Origin: Methanobrevibacter thaueri
Lineage (GTDB): Archaea > Methanobacteriota > Methanobacteria > Methanobacteriales > Methanobacteriaceae
Direction of reading: 5' to 3'
DNA length: 64,000 nucleotides
Assembly: GCF_015062915.1 (NCBI RefSeq)
Contig: NZ_SUTJ01000002.1
Span: 1-64,000 of the forward strand
Shown piece after piece: positions 21,089-30,785 of the stretch. Position 1 is the first letter of the stretch, and each line of letters begins with the position of its first letter. The position numbers were made by a program, and so were the translations under genes. The notes under the pieces were generated by a model. It worked only from the letters and a program-made list of their open reading frames with translations. It did no database searches and had not been told where the DNA came from.

Positions 21089-21721
21089 TTGCATATACCT
21101 GACGGATTCATACCTATTGCACAGTGCCTAGTATATTATGTAATATTGATTGTTGCACTGTACTTCGCAGTGAAATGGGCAAGATCCAATTTAGATGAAA
21201 AACGTATACCTCTTTTAGCAGTTCTCGCAGCAGGTATCTTTGCAATCATGTCCATGAACATGCCAATCCCATTTGGTACAAGCGGTCACATGGTTGGAGG
21301 GGCTTTAGTTGCTATAGTATTCCTAGCACCTGAAGCTGCCGTATTAGTATTCACTGTTGTTTTACTCATCCAAGCATTGATTTTCGGAGACGGAGGTATT
21401 ACAGCATTAGGAGCAAACGTATTGAATATGGCAATCATTGGAGGTTTTGTTGGATTATACACCTTCAAAGGATTGAATGGAATTATCGGAAAATACCCTG
21501 CAGCAGGAGTTGCAGCATGGTTAGCAACCGTAATTGCTGCATTTGCATGCGCAATTGAAATGGGTATTGCAGGAACATTCCCAATGAACATAGGTATCCC
21601 ATCAATGGTTTTATATCACTTCTTCATTGGTATTATCGAAGCAGTATTAACTGTAATCGTTCTTGTAGCATTAGACAAATTTAGACCAGACTTACTGGCA
21701 TGGAACAAAGGAGATGCATAA
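21089..21721 (+). CDS. cbiM: ECF Ni/Co transporter, substrate-specific subunit CbiM
   Basis: The 210-residue membrane protein begins MHIPDGFIP; the His and N-terminal amine of mature CbiM/NikM bind the metal. The initiator is TTG, with GGGAGGA upstream, and the MHIPDG motif fixes the start. About six to seven transmembrane helices follow, with the conserved MNMPIPFGTSGHMVGG segment. It imports nickel or cobalt; sequence alone does not separate the two. It is the first gene of cbiMNQO. Confidence 0.93.
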   Translation: MHIPDGFIPIAQCLVYYVILIVALYFAVKWARSNLDEKRIPLLAVLAAGIFAIMSMNMPIPFGTSGHMVGGALVAIVFLAPEAAVLVFTVVLLIQALIFGDGGITALGANVLNMAIIGGFVGLYTFKGLNGIIGKYPAAGVAAWLATVIAAFACAIEMGIAGTFPMNIGIPSMVLYHFFIGIIEAVLTVIVLVALDKFRPDLLAWNKGDA

Positions 21722-21722
21722 T

Positions 21723-22028
21723 ATGGATAAAAAAGACATGACTTTAATTGGAGTCGCAATAGTGATATGTGTCATAATCTGTGTTCTTTCACCATACATT
21801 GCATCCGGTGACCCTGACGGATTAGAAAAATCAGCAGAAGATTCCGGACTTGCAGAAGACTTTTCTGTTGAAGAAATTAATGGAATACCTGCGGCAGCAA
21901 TGCCAGATTACGCATTTGCCAATGATCCAGATAATCAAGGATTGCAAGTCGTGGCACTGATTATTGGAGTAATTGTAACCCTGATATTGGGTTATGCAGT
22001 TGCGGCAGTTGTAAAAAGTAGAAATTAA
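21723..22028 (+). CDS. cbiN: ECF Ni/Co transporter component CbiN (PDGLE type)
   Basis: A 101-residue protein with two transmembrane helices flanking an outside loop that contains DPDGLEKSAEDSG, the PDGLE motif of NikN/CbiN components. It assists CbiM in metal loading. The ATG at 21723 follows the cbiM stop (ends 21721) by 1 nt; an upstream ATG at 21714 overlaps cbiM and is less likely. Confidence 0.9.
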   Translation: MDKKDMTLIGVAIVICVIICVLSPYIASGDPDGLEKSAEDSGLAEDFSVEEINGIPAAAMPDYAFANDPDNQGLQVVALIIGVIVTLILGYAVAAVVKSRN

Positions 22029-22139
22029 ACTTAATTTCTACCACTTTTTCTTTTTTAAAAAGTAATTGAAATTCAATAAAATGTATTAAAGCAAATAATA
22101 ATATATTACTAATTTTTAATATTATACTAGTGAATAATT

Positions 22140-22970
22140 ATGGCAGATATAACACAAATTATCAGATTTGATGACTTAGCATCAAAAAACAGTCCAATAC
22201 ATGATTTGGAGGGTAGAATCAAATTAATTTCCACCATTTTTATCATATTGGTATGTGTTGTATCAAAGGAAATATTTATTCCAATTATTTTAGAAATCGT
22301 GCTTTTGGCTATATTGAAAATAGCCAACTTATCATATAAAGATTCATTTAAACGATTATTGTTGTTGCTGCCTTTTGGTGGTGCAATTATAATATTTCAA
22401 CCATTCATACAGCCTGGAAATGTAATATGGCATTATTCCTGGTTGCAAATTACTGATGTGGGACTCAATTGGGCAATATTGCTTTTAGTGCGTATGATAG
22501 TGTCATTAACTGCAATCATCATATACTCATCAACAACACCCCTTCAGGAAATGGCAAGTTCATTCAGAAAGCTTAAAATGCCAAGAGACTTGGCAATGAT
22601 ACTGTCAATCATGGTCAGATTCCTGTTCCTGTTTGTAGATGAGCTTGCAGCAATTAGAAAAAGCCAAAAGTCAAGAAACTTCAACATTCATTCAAAGAAC
22701 ACTCCATACAAATGGAGAGTCAAACAGGTTGGTTACACAATAGGAATGATGTTCTTAAAGGCATATGAGCAAGGGGAAAGGGTTCACAAGAGCATGGTGA
22801 GCCGTGGCTTTTCAGATGCCTCTGAAATGTTTGATGAGAAAAAATCCCCTGAAAAAAGCGATTATATATACTTGATTTCAATAATCATAATAGTCATTGT
22901 GCTTGAAATAATAATATTTAAATATTCCGGACAGTTAGGTTACTTTGGACAAAATTTAGCAATTAATTAG
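22140..22970 (+). CDS. cbiQ: ECF transporter transmembrane coupling protein CbiQ
   Basis: The 276-residue T-component begins near DDLASKNSPIHDLEGRIKL, a typical CbiQ start. It has about five transmembrane segments and the two coupling motifs with the Ala-Arg-Gly pattern (AAIRKSQKSRNF near 182 and SMVSRGF near 221), which dock onto CbiO. A 111-nt gap separates it from cbiN, but it shares direction and function. Confidence 0.9.
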   Translation: MADITQIIRFDDLASKNSPIHDLEGRIKLISTIFIILVCVVSKEIFIPIILEIVLLAILKIANLSYKDSFKRLLLLLPFGGAIIIFQPFIQPGNVIWHYSWLQITDVGLNWAILLLVRMIVSLTAIIIYSSTTPLQEMASSFRKLKMPRDLAMILSIMVRFLFLFVDELAAIRKSQKSRNFNIHSKNTPYKWRVKQVGYTIGMMFLKAYEQGERVHKSMVSRGFSDASEMFDEKKSPEKSDYIYLISIIIIVIVLEIIIFKYSGQLGYFGQNLAIN

Positions 22971-22978
22971 GTGAAAAA

Positions 22979-23815
22979 ATGGAACATATACATTTAGAGA
23001 CAAAAAACTTATCATTTACTTACCCTGATGGAACACAGGCTTTGAAAAATGTCAACATTCAAATCAAGAAAGGAGAAAAGATTGCTATCATGGGACCTAA
23101 CGGTGCAGGAAAATCAACATTGTTCTCCCACTTCAACGGTTTAACAGAACCTACTTCCGGCCATGTGGAGATAGATGGTGAAAAAATTGTTTTTGAAAGG
23201 GATGAACTGCTTAAGGTAAGGCAGAAGGTAGGAATAGTGTTCCAGGATCCTAATGACCAATTGTTCGCACCTACAGTAAAGGAGGATGTTGCCTTCGGAC
23301 CGATGAACCTGGGCCTTGACTATGATGAGGTCAAAAGAAGGATTGCCGAATCACTTGAAATGGTTGGCATGAGCGGTTTTGAGGACAAGACTCCTCATCA
23401 TTTAAGTGGAGGCCAGCAGAAGAGAGTAGCAATTGCAGGTATTGTTGCAATGAGGCCTGAAATCATGATTCTTGATGAGCCAACAGCCGGTCTTGACCCT
23501 GAGGGTGTTGATAAGGTATTAGACATTTTAAAAAATTTGAATGAAGAAGGAATAAGCATAGTAATCTCATCACATGACATTGAAATGGTCAATCATTTTG
23601 CAGATAAGATTTATGTATTATATGATGGGCAAATCATAGCTTCAGGAGACAAGCACCAAATATTTTCGAACAAGGAATTGCTAAAAAAAGCTCATTTAAA
23701 AGCACCAGTCACTACTGAAATACTTTATAAATTAAAAGAAAACGGATTAGATGTCGACACTAAAAAAATAAGTATTGATGAAACGGTTGAGGAAATTTTA
23801 AAAAGTAAAAAATAA
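22979..23815 (+). CDS. cbiO: ECF transporter ATPase CbiO
   Basis: The 278-residue ABC ATPase has Walker A GPNGAGKST (38-46), the Q-loop region VFQDPNDQLF, signature LSGGQQKR, Walker B IMILDEPTAGLDPEG and the switch His in SSHDIEMV. It energises CbiMNQ. It starts 8 nt after cbiQ. The C-terminal extension (about 230-278) is common in metal ECF ATPases. Confidence 0.95.
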   Translation: MEHIHLETKNLSFTYPDGTQALKNVNIQIKKGEKIAIMGPNGAGKSTLFSHFNGLTEPTSGHVEIDGEKIVFERDELLKVRQKVGIVFQDPNDQLFAPTVKEDVAFGPMNLGLDYDEVKRRIAESLEMVGMSGFEDKTPHHLSGGQQKRVAIAGIVAMRPEIMILDEPTAGLDPEGVDKVLDILKNLNEEGISIVISSHDIEMVNHFADKIYVLYDGQIIASGDKHQIFSNKELLKKAHLKAPVTTEILYKLKENGLDVDTKKISIDETVEEILKSKK

Positions 23816-24013
23816 TTAATTTGTTGATTTTCTCTTTTTAAACCTATCCTTGAGCTTAGTGATAAATTCAAATTCCTCATCCAATTCTGGGGAGTTTGCA
23901 AAACCGCAGTTTGGACAGTGATAAGCATTACAATTATGTTTTCCGCAACTGGAACATCCTCTGTTTTCTATTTGGGTTTCATCAAATTCGAAACCGCACA
24001 TCCTGCATTTCAT
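23816..24013 (-). CDS. Small zinc-ribbon protein
   Basis: A 65-residue protein with paired knuckles CRMC (3-6), CSSC (20-23), HNCNAYHCPNC and a charged C-terminal helix. It probably binds one or two Zn ions, or iron in a rubredoxin-like manner. It lies at the end of the iron-uptake cluster, 54 nt after feoA in the same direction, so a role in iron handling is possible but unproven. Its stop abuts the 3' end of cbiO. Confidence 0.7.
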   Translation of the reverse strand: MKCRMCGFEFDETQIENRGCSSCGKHNCNAYHCPNCGFANSPELDEEFEFITKLKDRFKKRKSTN

Positions 24014-24067
24014 AATATAACACCGTTAATTAAATTAGATTAAAAAAAATAAATGAAAAGATTGAAG

Positions 24068-24295
24068 TTATTCCACTTCAATGTTTTCAGCTTCTTCTTT
24101 ACGAAGACAAACGTCATATCCTTTAACACTCATTTCAATAGGATTACCGAAGGTAGCTACTTTTTTAACAGTGATTTTAGCTCCTTTAACAAAACCCATA
24201 CCTAATAAGTGTCTTCTTAAATCAACATCACCGGATTCGTGGTATTTAACTAGTGTTACAGTTTCCCCCGGTTTAACTTCTTTTAAAGTTCTCAT
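24068..24295 (-). CDS. feoA: Ferrous iron transport protein FeoA
   Basis: The 75-residue SH3-like protein matches FeoA: LKEVKPGETVTLVKYHESGD, RRHLLGMGFVKGAKITVKK and the C-terminal CLRKEEAENIEVE. FeoA is thought to bind FeoB on the cytoplasmic side and tune Fe(II) uptake. Its promoter carries DtxR-like boxes (24330-24345, 24370-24385). It is separated from feoB by about 135 nt that includes its own promoter region. Confidence 0.93.
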   Translation of the reverse strand: MRTLKEVKPGETVTLVKYHESGDVDLRRHLLGMGFVKGAKITVKKVATFGNPIEMSVKGYDVCLRKEEAENIEVE

Positions 24296-24329
24296 ATTAT
24301 CACCAATTTTATAATAATTGCAATAAATA

Positions 24330-24385
24330 TTTAGGTATACTTAACTTTGTAATAAGTATTATATAAATATTTAGTCATAACTAAA
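24330..24385 (-). promoter_or_regulatory. feoA promoter with two DtxR/IdeR-like boxes
   Basis: TTTAGGTATACTTAAC (24330-24345) and TTTAGTCATAACTAAA (24370-24385) flank a minus-strand TATA box (complement of TATATAAA, 24360-24367). The boxes match the palindrome TTTAGGTATACCTAAA seen at the other iron-linked promoters here, with some mismatches. This arrangement suggests metal-dependent repression of feoA. Confidence 0.7.
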
Positions 24386-24430
24386 AATTTAAAAAAATGG
24401 ATGATTTTACAACCATCCTTTTTTAGAAAC

Positions 24431-26449
24431 TTATCCGAATCCTGCTAATAAACCAACGTTGTAGATCAAGAAGGAAACAATATATGCAGTCACTAATGTG
24501 ATAGCACACATGGTTGCTGCCCATTTGTAACTGTTGGTTTCTTGTTTGATTGCACCGATAGCTGCGAAACATGGAGTGTACAATAAGGTAAATGCCATGA
24601 ATGCGTATGCGGATAATGGAGTGAAGGTATCATGTACCAATTGGGTAATACCGTCTTCATCATCTTCTTCCATACCTGCTAAGGTACCGAAGGTTGCAAC
24701 TACAACTTCTTTAGCAGCTAAACCTGCAATAATAGCTACAGCAGCTTGCCAGGTTCCGAATCCTAATGGAGCAAAGATTGGAGCGATTACTCCACCAATC
24801 ATACCTAATACACTGTCAGCAGATCCGTATTCTACACCTAATGGGAAGATACTTAAAGCCCATAATATGATGGAACAAGCAAGGATAATGGTACCTGCTT
24901 TTCTTAAGAATCCTTTTACTTTTTCCCAAGTGTGTAATAATACACCTTTTATGGAAGGCACTTTGTAGGTAGGAAGTTCCATTACAAATGGAGTGGATAA
25001 TCCTTTGAATAAGGTTCTCTTGAGGATTGCTGCAACGATAAGTGCCACAACAATACCTAATATATAAATGGATAATAATATTGCACCGTTGTTAGCTTCA
25101 AAGAATGCTGCAATGAAAATTGCGTAAATTGGCAATCTTGCAGTACATGACATGAATGGTACTAACATCATAGCAAGCATACGGTCCCCTTCGTTTTCCA
25201 TGGTTCTTGTAGCCATAATAGCCGGCACACCACAACCGAATCCTAAAATCATAGGAATGAATGCTTTACCGTGAAGACCAACTAACTTGTGCATAATGAT
25301 ATCTAAAGTAAATGCAGCTCTTGCGAGGTATCCGCAGTCTTCTAGAATACTTAAGAATAAAAACATCAGGATAATGATTGGTAAGAAAGTGAGCACACCA
25401 CCTACTCCACCAATGATACCGTCACAGATGAAGGATGCTAAGTATTCGTTTGCAATGAATCCTGCAACCCATTCAGCAAGAGAACCAAACGCTACATCAA
25501 TCATGTCTTGGAATGGTGCTCCTAAAGTGTATGTGAATTCAAACATTGCATACATGATTACCAAGAAAATAGGAATTGCTAAAATTCTGTTAGTAACAAT
25601 CTTATCTATCTTATCAGTAGTGGTTTCTTTTTCAACAGCAGGTCTTTTGACCGCTTCAGCCATTAACCCACCGATAAATGCATATCTTGCGTTTGCAACG
25701 ACTTCTTCCGCACCTTCTTTGTAGATTGTGTGAAGGTGTCCTGCCACTTTATCGGTTTCAGCCATGATAGCAGAGCTTTGGGAAGATCCTTGCACTTTTT
25801 CGATTACAATTGAGTCTTTTTCTAATAATTTAATTGCAGTCCATACGGATGGAACGTCTAATAGGTTGTTGTCTTTTTCGATTAAAGCCTGCATGTCTGC
25901 TAAGTGACCTTTTAATTCGTCACCATAAGACAATTTTGCACTTGAGTCGATTGGATTTGCAGCCTGTTTTTCAACAGTGGTTAGTAATTCATCAAATCCG
26001 TCTCCAGTTTTAGCGTTGATTTCAACAACTGGGAATCCTAATAATTCACTCATTAATTTTACATCAATGATGTGGTCTCTTTTCTTTGCAAAATCGTTCA
26101 TGTTAAGAGCCATTACAAGGTTAGCTCCTAATTCCATCATTTGAACTGTTAAGTATAAGTTACGTTCTAAATTAGCAGCGTCTACAACGTTAATAATAAC
26201 ATCAGAATCATCATCTACGATGAAATCTCTTGAAACGATTTCTTCCATAGAATGAGCACTTAATGCATAATTACCCGGTAAGTCGATAACATCGTATTCG
26301 TAGCCTCCATGTTTGAAATGACCTTCTGCCCTTTCGACAGTTTTTCCAGGCCAGTTACCAACATGTTGGCGCATACCGGTTAATCTATTAAAAACAGTAG
26401 TTTTACCCACGTTAGGGTTTCCTGCTAATCCTACTATTAATTCTGTCAT
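24431..26449 (-). CDS. feoB: Ferrous iron transporter FeoB, copy 1
   Basis: The 672-residue protein has an N-terminal G domain (G1 GNPNVGKT 10-17, G3 DLPGNY, G4 NMND), a linker helical domain, and two Gate regions in the membrane part ([21 protein letters not shown] and the later TAAKEVV-type region). It imports Fe(II). Its codon pattern looks adapted to high expression (TTA, GGT, GCA), unlike copy 2. Its promoter has two metal-regulator boxes. Confidence 0.96.
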   Translation of the reverse strand: MTELIVGLAGNPNVGKTTVFNRLTGMRQHVGNWPGKTVERAEGHFKHGGYEYDVIDLPGNYALSAHSMEEIVSRDFIVDDDSDVIINVVDAANLERNLYLTVQMMELGANLVMALNMNDFAKKRDHIIDVKLMSELLGFPVVEINAKTGDGFDELLTTVEKQAANPIDSSAKLSYGDELKGHLADMQALIEKDNNLLDVPSVWTAIKLLEKDSIVIEKVQGSSQSSAIMAETDKVAGHLHTIYKEGAEEVVANARYAFIGGLMAEAVKRPAVEKETTTDKIDKIVTNRILAIPIFLVIMYAMFEFTYTLGAPFQDMIDVAFGSLAEWVAGFIANEYLASFICDGIIGGVGGVLTFLPIIILMFLFLSILEDCGYLARAAFTLDIIMHKLVGLHGKAFIPMILGFGCGVPAIMATRTMENEGDRMLAMMLVPFMSCTARLPIYAIFIAAFFEANNGAILLSIYILGIVVALIVAAILKRTLFKGLSTPFVMELPTYKVPSIKGVLLHTWEKVKGFLRKAGTIILACSIILWALSIFPLGVEYGSADSVLGMIGGVIAPIFAPLGFGTWQAAVAIIAGLAAKEVVVATFGTLAGMEEDDEDGITQLVHDTFTPLSAYAFMAFTLLYTPCFAAIGAIKQETNSYKWAATMCAITLVTAYIVSFLIYNVGLLAGFG

Positions 26450-26555
26450 TAACCATTCTCCCGTTTTTGTTAACTTGATGAATAATATCTTTTTTTTAAA
26501 AAAATATTACCCACTACTAAAAAAATTTTTTTAGTTTAAGTCCTAATCAGAAAAA

Positions 26556-26621
26556 ATTAGGTTAGCCTAAACAATTATAATATTGTATTTTTTTATATAT
26601 AAATATTTAGGTATACCAAAG
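26556..26621 (-). promoter_or_regulatory. feoB copy 1 promoter with DtxR/IdeR-like boxes
   Basis: ATTAGGTTAGCCTAAA (26556-26571) is close to the classic DtxR consensus TTAGGTTAGCCTAA. TTTAGGTATACCAAAG (26606-26621) lies on the other side of a minus-strand TATA box (complement of TATATAAA, 26596-26603). The box-TATA-box order parallels the RNA promoters at 28921 and 39284. Confidence 0.75.
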
Positions 26622-26768
26622 TTTAATTAATATAATATAATTATTATACAAATGAAACAATGTTCAACAAAAGAATGAAAACTGTAAAAATTGATAAATA
26701 AATGAAAAATAGAATTTCAATTCCCGATAGCTGATTATTACATCGGGAACAGTTTAAAATGATTAATT

Positions 26769-28787
26769 TTAACCGAAACCAGCCAACAGGCCAATATTAT
26801 ATATTAAGAATGAAACTATATATGCGGTCACTATTGTGATGGCACACATGGTCAAGGCCCATCTGTAACCGTTGGTTTCCTGTTTTATAGCACCGATTGT
26901 ACCTATGCATGGCACATACAGTAATGTGAATGCCATGAACGCATACGCAGATAGCGGAGTGAAAAGATCATGAAGCACATTGGACATTCCACCTTCATCA
27001 CCCTCTTCCATACCAGAAATGGTACCGAATGTTGCAACGACAACCTCCTTGGCCGCAAGTCCTGATATGATTGCAACGGCAGCCTGCCAGGTTCCGAATC
27101 CCAATGGTGCAAAGATTGGAGCAATTGCATTACCAATCATTCCAAGGTAACTGTCAGCGGATGCATATTGCACTCCCACAGGGAAGATGCTTAATGCCCA
27201 GAGTATCATGGAACAGACAAGGATGACTGTACCTGCCTTTCTTAAGAAACCCTTTACCTTTTCCCAGGTGTGCAGAATAACTCCCTTAACTGAAGGAAGC
27301 TTATATGATGGTAGTTCCATTACAAATGGAGTGGACAATCCCTTAAACATTGTTCTTTTAAGAATTGCCGCAACAATAAGTGCTACAATAATTCCCAACA
27401 CATACATGGACAACAGTATGATACCGTTGTGTTCACTGAAGAATGCTGCAATGAATACTGCATAAATAGGAAGTCTTGCAGTACAGGACATGAACGGCAC
27501 AAGCATCATAGCAAGCATACGGTCTTCCTCATTTTCCAAGGTCCTTGTTGCCATAATGGCCGGCACACCACAACCGAATCCTAAAATCATTGGGATGAAT
27601 GCCTTACCGTGAAGGCCCACCAGCTTGTGCATGAAAATATCTAAAGTGAATGCAGCCCTTGCAAGATAACCGCAATCCTCCAGTATGCTCAAAAACAGGA
27701 ATATGACTACAATAATCGGCAAGTATGTGAGAACTCCGCCCACACCACCAATAACTGCATCGCATACAAAGGATTGCAGATATGGGTTGGCAATGTATCC
27801 TGCTGCAAAATCTGCAATTATTGTGAAGAATTGAGCAATCAAAACCTCAAAAGGATCGCTTATGAGATATACTGCCTCAAACATTAAAAACATGAGTATG
27901 AAAAAAATTGGAATGGCCAAAATTCTATTTGTGACAATCTTGTCTATTTTGTCACTGGTTGTCTCCTTTTCAACTGCAGGCCTGTCAACCGCCTCAGCCA
28001 TCAATCCATCGATGAATGCATACCTTGCATTGGCAACAACCTCTTCAGGACTTTCCTTGAAAACATCATATAAGTGTTTTGACACTTTATCGGATTCTTT
28101 GAAAATTTCTGACTGGTGCTTGGATTTCTGGACTTTCTGAATTACAATGCTGTCCTTTTCAAGCAATTTGGTGGCTGTCCAGATTGAAGGCACATCCATC
28201 AAGTCCTCATCCTGTTCAATCATCTCCTGGATTTCAGCCAAATGGCCTTTCAACTCATTTCCATAGGATAATTTTAGACTTGAATCAATTGGATTTGCGG
28301 CTTGCCTTTCCACTGTTGTCAAAAGCTCCTCGATTCCGTCACCGTTTTTTGCATTTATGTCTATGACAGGAATTCCCAACAGTTCACTCATTAAATCTAT
28401 GTTGATGATATGGTCCTTTTTCTTTGCAAAATCGTTCATGTTTAAAGCCAAAACAAGATTTGCTCCCAGTTCCATCATCTGAACTGTCAGATACAGGTTA
28501 CGCTCCAGATTTGCCGCATCAACCACATTGACAATGACATCAGAATCATCATCCACAATAAAGTCTCTTGAAACGATTTCCTCGATTGAATGGGCACTTA
28601 GCGCATAGTTTCCAGGCAGGTCAATAAGATCATACTCATATCCTTTATGTTCAAATTGTCCTTCTGCCCTTTCAACAGTTTTTCCAGGCCAGTTTCCCAC
28701 ATGCTGGCGCATACCAGTCAATCTATTGAATACTGTGGTTTTTCCAACATTAGGATTTCCAGCAAGTCCTACAATTAATTTTGACAC
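26769..28787 (-). CDS. feoB: Ferrous iron transporter FeoB, copy 2
   Basis: This is a second FeoB of exactly the same length (672), with the same G1 GNPNVGKT (10-17), G3 and G4 motifs and highly similar membrane regions; clear differences lie near residues 300-345 ([21 protein letters not shown] versus [21 protein letters not shown]). It is a tandem paralogue. Codon choice is more GC-rich than in copy 1 (AAGCTT, CTTGCC, GGC), so the two copies are not a very recent exact duplication. Upstream lies the metal box at 28921-28936, shared with the divergent RNA promoter. Confidence 0.95.
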   Translation of the reverse strand: MSKLIVGLAGNPNVGKTTVFNRLTGMRQHVGNWPGKTVERAEGQFEHKGYEYDLIDLPGNYALSAHSIEEIVSRDFIVDDDSDVIVNVVDAANLERNLYLTVQMMELGANLVLALNMNDFAKKKDHIINIDLMSELLGIPVIDINAKNGDGIEELLTTVERQAANPIDSSLKLSYGNELKGHLAEIQEMIEQDEDLMDVPSIWTATKLLEKDSIVIQKVQKSKHQSEIFKESDKVSKHLYDVFKESPEEVVANARYAFIDGLMAEAVDRPAVEKETTSDKIDKIVTNRILAIPIFFILMFLMFEAVYLISDPFEVLIAQFFTIIADFAAGYIANPYLQSFVCDAVIGGVGGVLTYLPIIVVIFLFLSILEDCGYLARAAFTLDIFMHKLVGLHGKAFIPMILGFGCGVPAIMATRTLENEEDRMLAMMLVPFMSCTARLPIYAVFIAAFFSEHNGIILLSMYVLGIIVALIVAAILKRTMFKGLSTPFVMELPSYKLPSVKGVILHTWEKVKGFLRKAGTVILVCSMILWALSIFPVGVQYASADSYLGMIGNAIAPIFAPLGFGTWQAAVAIISGLAAKEVVVATFGTISGMEEGDEGGMSNVLHDLFTPLSAYAFMAFTLLYVPCIGTIGAIKQETNGYRWALTMCAITIVTAYIVSFLIYNIGLLAGFG

Positions 28788-28920
28788 GAATAATTCCTCA
28801 ATTCATATTTAAATTTAATAAAATTCTTTTTAAAGAGAATACTCAATAATAAACTCAGCAATATAATATATCCCATTTATTTTATTTAAACCATTATATG
28901 AAATTATGGAATATTCTAAA

Positions 28921-29006
28921 TTTAGGTATACCTAAAAAATTAGAAACCTTTATATACTAGTATGACCAACTTTTATACAAGTGACATACATTTAGGTTTA
29001 CCTAAA
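28921..29006 (+). promoter_or_regulatory. RNA A promoter: TATA box between two metal-regulator boxes
   Basis: A perfect 16-bp palindrome TTTAGGTATACCTAAA (28921-28936) is followed after 12 nt by TATA box TTTATATAC (28949-28957), and after 33 nt more by TTTAGGTTTACCTAAA (28991-29006). Transcription should begin near 28978-28982, so the second box lies just downstream of the start. The first 40 nt are identical to the RNA C promoter on the other strand (39299-39260). The upstream box may also act on divergent feoB copy 2. Confidence 0.75.
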
Positions 29007-29194
29007 TCTCACTTAGAACAAGACACATTATTAGTCAATAAATACAATCTCCAAATATAAACATTAAATTAGTTTTCCACAATTTTCTAATTTAATGCAG
29101 GAAAATTGATCTGCCAAATTTTCCGAAAAAAACACGAAAATTGGTGTTTAACTCTCCTCCAAAAAATAAACACCAATTTAAAATCTATTTTTTA
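28978..29194 (+). ncRNA. Candidate iron-regulated small RNA A
   Basis: About 215 nt without a credible ORF. Three hairpins follow each other. H1 has stem 29062-29072/29087-29097 (11 bp) with loop TTTTCCACAATTTT. H2 has 29100-29107/29117-29124 (8 bp). H3 has 29138-29150/29167-29179 (perfect 13 bp) with loop ACTCTCCTCCAAAAAA. T6 at 29188-29193 would end the transcript. H1, H3, the H1 loop and the CTCTCCTC loop core are conserved in RNA B, with compensatory stem changes. The loop is anti-Shine-Dalgarno. I infer a metal-controlled trans-acting regulator; direction, ends and function are unproven. Confidence 0.65.
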
Positions 29195-29211
29195 ATTTAA
29201 CATTATTGTGC

Positions 29212-29260
29212 AAGAATTCTCTGGCTTCTTTAAACCGGGAGATGAATTGCACTTTTAAGG
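29212..29260 (+). mobile_element. IS200/IS605-type end-like hairpin left of tnpB
   Basis: AGAATTCTCTGGCTTCTTTA followed by AACCGGGAGATGAATT forms an imperfect hairpin that resembles the right-end hairpin downstream of this tnpB (GAATCTCCAGCTTC...). It may be the left end of the present element or the relic right end of another copy. The exact left boundary cannot be fixed. The rest of the gap up to tnpB (29261-29493) is AT-rich, with nothing else I recognise. Confidence 0.4.
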
Positions 29261-29493
29261 GGTTTTGTTGAATTTTTAGAATTTTTTTGCAAAATAAAAA
29301 ATTATGCTGTATTACTTTCCAAATGCTCTTAGATAAACTCTATTTATTATAAATGTATATAAGTTGTTATAAGAAAAAGAAAACATATTCTTTTTTTGAT
29401 GTTTAATCAAAAAAATCAAAATCTATGTTTTTTTTTCGAGTATACAAATAAAATTAATGAGATCTTTGTCTAAAAAAGTGTGGGGAGCATATT

Positions 29494-30753
29494 ATGGTTG
29501 ATAAAACTTTTATTTTGACCGATAAGATTGAGTTTGTCCCTGATGAGAATTTAGAAGGGGAATTAAATTTCAATTTACGGGCAACCGGTTACGTATTCAA
29601 CAAAACATTAGAATACAGCATTTACCGTGAAAACCTAGTCAAAGAATTTGGAATAGGAAAAACATGTAAAATCAACCGCACTTACACACAAAAAATCGTA
29701 AGAACTCTAAAAAAACAAAAACCATTCCTAAAAAAAGCAGAATCCACCTGCATACAAGCATCCACCGACCGCTTAATAAAAGCATATGAAGGATTCTATG
29801 ATGGAAGAACTGGACGCCCTAAATTCAAATCACTTAAAAAAAATCCAGTACGATCCATCACACTCAGAAACAACGAATATGAAACTAAAAACGGAATAAA
29901 AGGATCTATAATGTGGGAAGGTAATAAATTACGCTTAAACAAACTCGGATACATTGAAGTCAAACATAAACGAGACATCGATGGCAAAATCAAAGAAGCC
30001 ACAATCCTAAAAGAAAACGGAAAATGGTTCGTCTGCATAGTCTACGAACTAGAAAAAATACAACCCCGGGAAATATTTTCCGGCCCGTCTTTATATGTAG
30101 GTATAGATGTGGGATTAACAGATTTTCTAACTTTTTCCAATGGAAAAGTCATACCTAAACCTGATTTGAAAAGAATAAACGGCAGAATACAATATTACAA
30201 TCAAAAACTAGCACGACAAAAGGAAGGTGGTTCCAACTGGAAAAAAACACTAAAAAAACTCCACAAATGGATAAACAAGAAAAATAACGTCGTCAATGAT
30301 TATTATCATAAAATATCTTATAATATTGTAAAACACTGTGAATTCATAGCAATGGAAACATTAAACATACGAGGAATGATACGTGCACGTAATTTAAGCA
30401 GAAGCATTCATGAAATCGGATGGGGAAAACTCATTGAAATGATACGATACAAAGCAGAATGGTACGGACGTGAATTCGTACAAATCAATCGATGGTTCCC
30501 TTCCAGTAAAAGATGCAATGTTTGTGGTGAAATAAATCATGGTTTAGGTCGTGATGAAAGAGAATGGGAATGTCCACGCTGCCATAGCATACTTCAAAGA
30601 GATGTTAATGCTGCAAAAAATATTTTAGACGAAGCTCTACGCGCCACTGGTTCAATGGTGCTATGCTTAGTAGATTTCATACCTATCGGTCAAGGAAAAT
30701 TCGAATATTATTACGAATGGAAAGGCCTAGACAAAACAATAGGTATGGCCTAA
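29494..30753 (+). CDS. tnpB: TnpB RNA-guided nuclease of an IS200/IS605-type element
   Basis: The 419-residue protein has all three RuvC acids, Asp205 (GIDVG), Glu288 (AMETL) and Asp370 (QRDVNAA), and an intact zinc ribbon (Cys341, 344, 360, 363), so it looks active. TnpB uses an omega-RNA from its own 3' end to cut DNA next to a short motif. No tnpA transposase is nearby, so this is a solitary tnpB element that would rely on a TnpA elsewhere. GGGGAG precedes the ATG. The element sits between RNA A and a secreted-protein gene. Confidence 0.93.
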   Translation: MVDKTFILTDKIEFVPDENLEGELNFNLRATGYVFNKTLEYSIYRENLVKEFGIGKTCKINRTYTQKIVRTLKKQKPFLKKAESTCIQASTDRLIKAYEGFYDGRTGRPKFKSLKKNPVRSITLRNNEYETKNGIKGSIMWEGNKLRLNKLGYIEVKHKRDIDGKIKEATILKENGKWFVCIVYELEKIQPREIFSGPSLYVGIDVGLTDFLTFSNGKVIPKPDLKRINGRIQYYNQKLARQKEGGSNWKKTLKKLHKWINKKNNVVNDYYHKISYNIVKHCEFIAMETLNIRGMIRARNLSRSIHEIGWGKLIEMIRYKAEWYGREFVQINRWFPSSKRCNVCGEINHGLGRDEREWECPRCHSILQRDVNAAKNILDEALRATGSMVLCLVDFIPIGQGKFEYYYEWKGLDKTIGMA

Positions 30754-30785
30754 GAATCTCCAGCTTCTACAAGCTGGAGAGGTTC
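30754..30785 (+). mobile_element. Right end / omega-RNA 3' hairpin of the tnpB element
   Basis: Directly after the tnpB stop, CTCCAGCTT (30758-30766) and AAGCTGGAG (30771-30779) form a 9-bp hairpin with loop CTAC, followed by AGGTTCAA. This is the usual subterminal right-end structure that also forms the omega-RNA scaffold. The guide would be the flanking DNA that follows (about 30786 onward). Confidence 0.7.
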
